Source: JBBQED01 sp038320345 (GTDB lineage: Bacteria > Bacteroidota > Bacteroidia > AKYH767-A > OLB10). From it: a stretch of 64,000 bases of DNA. The notes under the pieces are model-generated. The model made no database searches and had not been told where the DNA came from. It saw only the letters and a program-made list of their open reading frames with translations. Location of the stretch: positions 1 to 64,000 of the forward strand of contig JBBQED010000003.1 of the NCBI GenBank assembly GCA_038320345.1. Reading direction: 5' to 3'. This document shows, in pieces, positions 61,973 to 64,000 of the stretch. How positions within the stretch are numbered: the stretch's first letter is position 1; each line of letters starts with the position of its first letter. Position numbers and translations under genes: made by a program.

Positions 61973-63181
61973 ATGCCACAAACTAAACCCAAAATCACCA
62001 TCATCGGAGGAGGATCAGCTGCATTAATGCTTGCCTGTCATTTGGATGAAAACAAATTTGACATTGCAATCTATGAAAGGAATAATGCGTTAGGAAGAAA
62101 ATTTCTTGTGGCGGGTGACGGAGGATTAAATCTTACTTATGCAGAAGAACTTAATTCTTTTGTAGGAAGATATTCTCCACCCCATTTTCTAGAAGCTGCA
62201 ATAAGAGCGTTTGACAATACTCAATTGAGAAATTGGCTACATCAACAAGGAATTGAGACTTTCATTGGTTCCAGTAATAGAGTATTTCCATTAAAAGGAA
62301 TTAAACCGATTGACGTACTGAATGTCTTTCTCAAGAGAATCAAACAAAAAGGAATTCCAGTTCATACCAACTACTTGTGGAAAGGATGGAATAGTCAACA
62401 GGAATTACTATTCGAACATCAAGGAAAGGAAGTTGTAATTCCATCTGACAAAATCATTTTTGCATTAGGCGGTAAAAGCTGGAATAAAACAGGATCCGAT
62501 GGAAGCTGGAATGAAGCCTTTCTGAAACATTCAATATCTCTGCTTCCCTTTCAGGCCTCTAATTGTGCTGTTGAAATTAATTGGGATGAAAAAATTTTAG
62601 TGAAAGCAGAAGGTAAATCATTGAAAAATATTTCAATTACTTCTGGCAATACGACTAAATTAGGAGAAGTGGTGATTACGAAATACGGAATGGAAGGAGG
62701 TGCGATTTATGCATTAAGTCCACAAATTCGAGAACAATTGAATACGCGAAATAAAGCCACCATCACAATCGATCTGAAACCTGCATTAACAATACAGCAA
62801 ATTTTAAGTACGCTAAATAACAACTCAGGATTAACAATTTCTGCAATACTGAAAGAAAAATTAAACTTATCGGATGCTCAATTTGCATTACTCAAATTCA
62901 ATTTAACAAAAGAAGAATTTCTCAATAAAGAGATCTTAGCAAAAAGTATAAAAAATTTAGTGCTTGAAATTACAGGAACTGCACCTATCGATCAAGCCAT
63001 TTCAACAGTCGGTGGAGTTGCATTAGATGAAGTTGATGATTCCTTCCAGCTCAAAAAAATACCTGGCAATTATGTCATTGGTGAAATGCTAGATTGGGAT
63101 GCACCTACTGGTGGTTACCTTTTACAAGCCAGCTTCAGCATGGGGTATTACCTTGGACAAAAACTCAATAGTCAAATGTAA
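61973..63181 (+). CDS. BaiN/RdsA-family NAD(P)/FAD-dependent oxidoreductase (TIGR03862 type)
   Basis: This 402-residue flavoprotein has an N-terminal ITIIGGGSAALMLACHL nucleotide-binding motif, and NNALGRKFLVAGDGGLNLTYAE, which is the diagnostic block of this HI0933-like family. The C-terminal end has AISTVGGVALDEVDDSF and GEMLDWDAPTGGYLLQASFSMGY. Relatives reduce flavins or unsaturated bonds, and the physiological substrate is not known. It is a single gene. Confidence 0.9.
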   Translation: MPQTKPKITIIGGGSAALMLACHLDENKFDIAIYERNNALGRKFLVAGDGGLNLTYAEELNSFVGRYSPPHFLEAAIRAFDNTQLRNWLHQQGIETFIGSSNRVFPLKGIKPIDVLNVFLKRIKQKGIPVHTNYLWKGWNSQQELLFEHQGKEVVIPSDKIIFALGGKSWNKTGSDGSWNEAFLKHSISLLPFQASNCAVEINWDEKILVKAEGKSLKNISITSGNTTKLGEVVITKYGMEGGAIYALSPQIREQLNTRNKATITIDLKPALTIQQILSTLNNNSGLTISAILKEKLNLSDAQFALLKFNLTKEEFLNKEILAKSIKNLVLEITGTAPIDQAISTVGGVALDEVDDSFQLKKIPGNYVIGEMLDWDAPTGGYLLQASFSMGYYLGQKLNSQM

Positions 63182-63358
63182 CTTCATATCAAACAACAAG
63201 ATACAAATTTTACAAAATCATTCATAAGATCACTGAGAAGAAAATCTTACTCAATTTAACTATATTTAGGGCAAGTCACCAGAACATATACGCATTCCAA
63301 CTTCACCAAAAAGATTCGTCTAAATGAAAAAGAAAGATTGCCAATTAAGCATACAAAT

Positions 63359-64000
63359 ATGTCAGCAGAAAAAACAAATACCATCCGCTTAAATAAGGCT
63401 ATAAGTGATACCGGATACTGTTCAAGAAGAGAAGCTGATACAATTATTGAAGCTGGAAGAGTAACCATCAATGATGTTAAAGGTAAATTAGGAGATCGGG
63501 TTTCACTTGAAGATATTGTTAAAGTTGATGGCATACAATTAAACAGACCTGACAGCTCCATCTATATTGCATTTAACAAACCTCGAGGAATTACCTGCAC
63601 TACGGAAACCAAGATAGAAAATAATATTATTGATTACATTAATCATCCTCAGCGAATTTTCCCAATAGGTCGTCTCGACAAAGCATCTGAAGGATTAATT
63701 TTTCTCACTAGTGATGGAAACATCGTCAATAAAATTTTAAGAGCGGGAAATAATCATGAGAAAGAATATATCGTAACGGTGAATCATCCGATTACAGATT
63801 CTTTCATTGAGAAAATGGGTGCTGGCGTTCCTATTCTAAATACCACTACCGCTAAATGTACTGTTAAGTATATCAGTAAATTTATGTTTAGCATAATACT
63901 TACTCAAGGACTAAACCGCCAAATCCGGAGGATGTGTGAGTACCTGAACTATGAAGTAATCCGTTTAAAAAGGATCAGGATCATGAACATCACCTTGGAT
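63359..64000 (+). CDS. rluF: 23S rRNA pseudouridine(2604) synthase, RluF-like (runs off right edge)
   Basis: 214 codons are visible from ATG at 63359 to the window end, with no stop. An S4 RNA-binding domain (LNKAISDTGYCSRREADTII, about 10-60) precedes the catalytic domain, with the active-site Asp in IGRLDKASEGLIFLTSDG (near 104). The RluF-type end block is NRQIRRMCEYLNYEV. RluF converts U2604 of 23S rRNA (and a tRNA-Tyr position in E. coli) to pseudouridine. The C-terminal portion is outside the window. Confidence 0.9.
   Translation, partial: MSAEKTNTIRLNKAISDTGYCSRREADTIIEAGRVTINDVKGKLGDRVSLEDIVKVDGIQLNRPDSSIYIAFNKPRGITCTTETKIENNIIDYINHPQRIFPIGRLDKASEGLIFLTSDGNIVNKILRAGNNHEKEYIVTVNHPITDSFIEKMGAGVPILNTTTAKCTVKYISKFMFSIILTQGLNRQIRRMCEYLNYEVIRLKRIRIMNITLD

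Overview
The window is AT-rich chromosomal DNA from a member of the phylum Bacteroidota. Several independent signs agree. There are short RpoD-type sigma factors without the long region 1.1, and carboxypeptidase-regulatory-domain TonB-dependent receptors. At least six large secreted proteins end in type IX secretion (T9SS) type A sorting tails. There is a MoxR/DUF58/Bat operon, the bacillithiol glycosyltransferase BshA, and DUF1599 and BT_3928-type DoxX proteins. Many genes carry the Bacteroidota -7 promoter box TAnnTTTG a few bases before the start codon. I cannot name the genus.

Region 1 (1-9318) is the most unusual part. A TonB receptor, a small surface protein with the same regulatory domain and a principal-type sigma factor occur twice, in mirror image, around a tRNA-Arg(TCT). 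The order is receptor(-), surface protein(-), sigma(+), tRNA(-), sigma(-), surface protein(+), receptor(+). The two sigma factors are the same length and about 82% identical by eye, and a 22-base block upstream of each is identical. This is an old inverted duplication whose arms have diverged but kept all three genes.

Region 2 (9325-22000) carries an eIF1/SUI1-like factor overlapping bshA tail to tail, a GH3/serine hydrolase fusion, a secreted sugar dehydrogenase with PKD domains, an NYN-domain protein divergent from a universal stress protein, dapD, and a ruvX-def-aroK operon. Region 3 (21798-27478) is the MoxR-DUF58-BatA-BatB-BatC operon, which stops after batC. Region 4 (27651-38964) holds an orphan oligopeptide-type ABC permease, DoxX/DUF1599, folP, an LTA-synthase-like sulfatase-fold enzyme, a KdsC-UbiA-Maf-EamA operon, a lipoprotein and a penicillin-binding-protein-like serine hydrolase.

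Region 5 (39069-47662) has two T9SS surface proteins, one built of five modules of about 293 residues, plus an Nramp-like carrier with altered metal ligands, a cold-shock-domain protein with a structured leader, and a DUF1851 protein. Region 6 (47670-51802) is a compact specialised-metabolism locus: type III polyketide synthase, methyltransferase and flavoprotein in an operon, with a divergent UbiA prenyltransferase. It probably makes a prenylated or methylated phenolic or quinone lipid. Region 7 (51982-64000) has a giant M4 metallopeptidase with many accessory domains, a TPR/HTH regulator, two small T9SS proteins, a BaiN-like flavoprotein and the start of rluF. No CRISPR array, insertion sequence, prophage or rRNA was seen.
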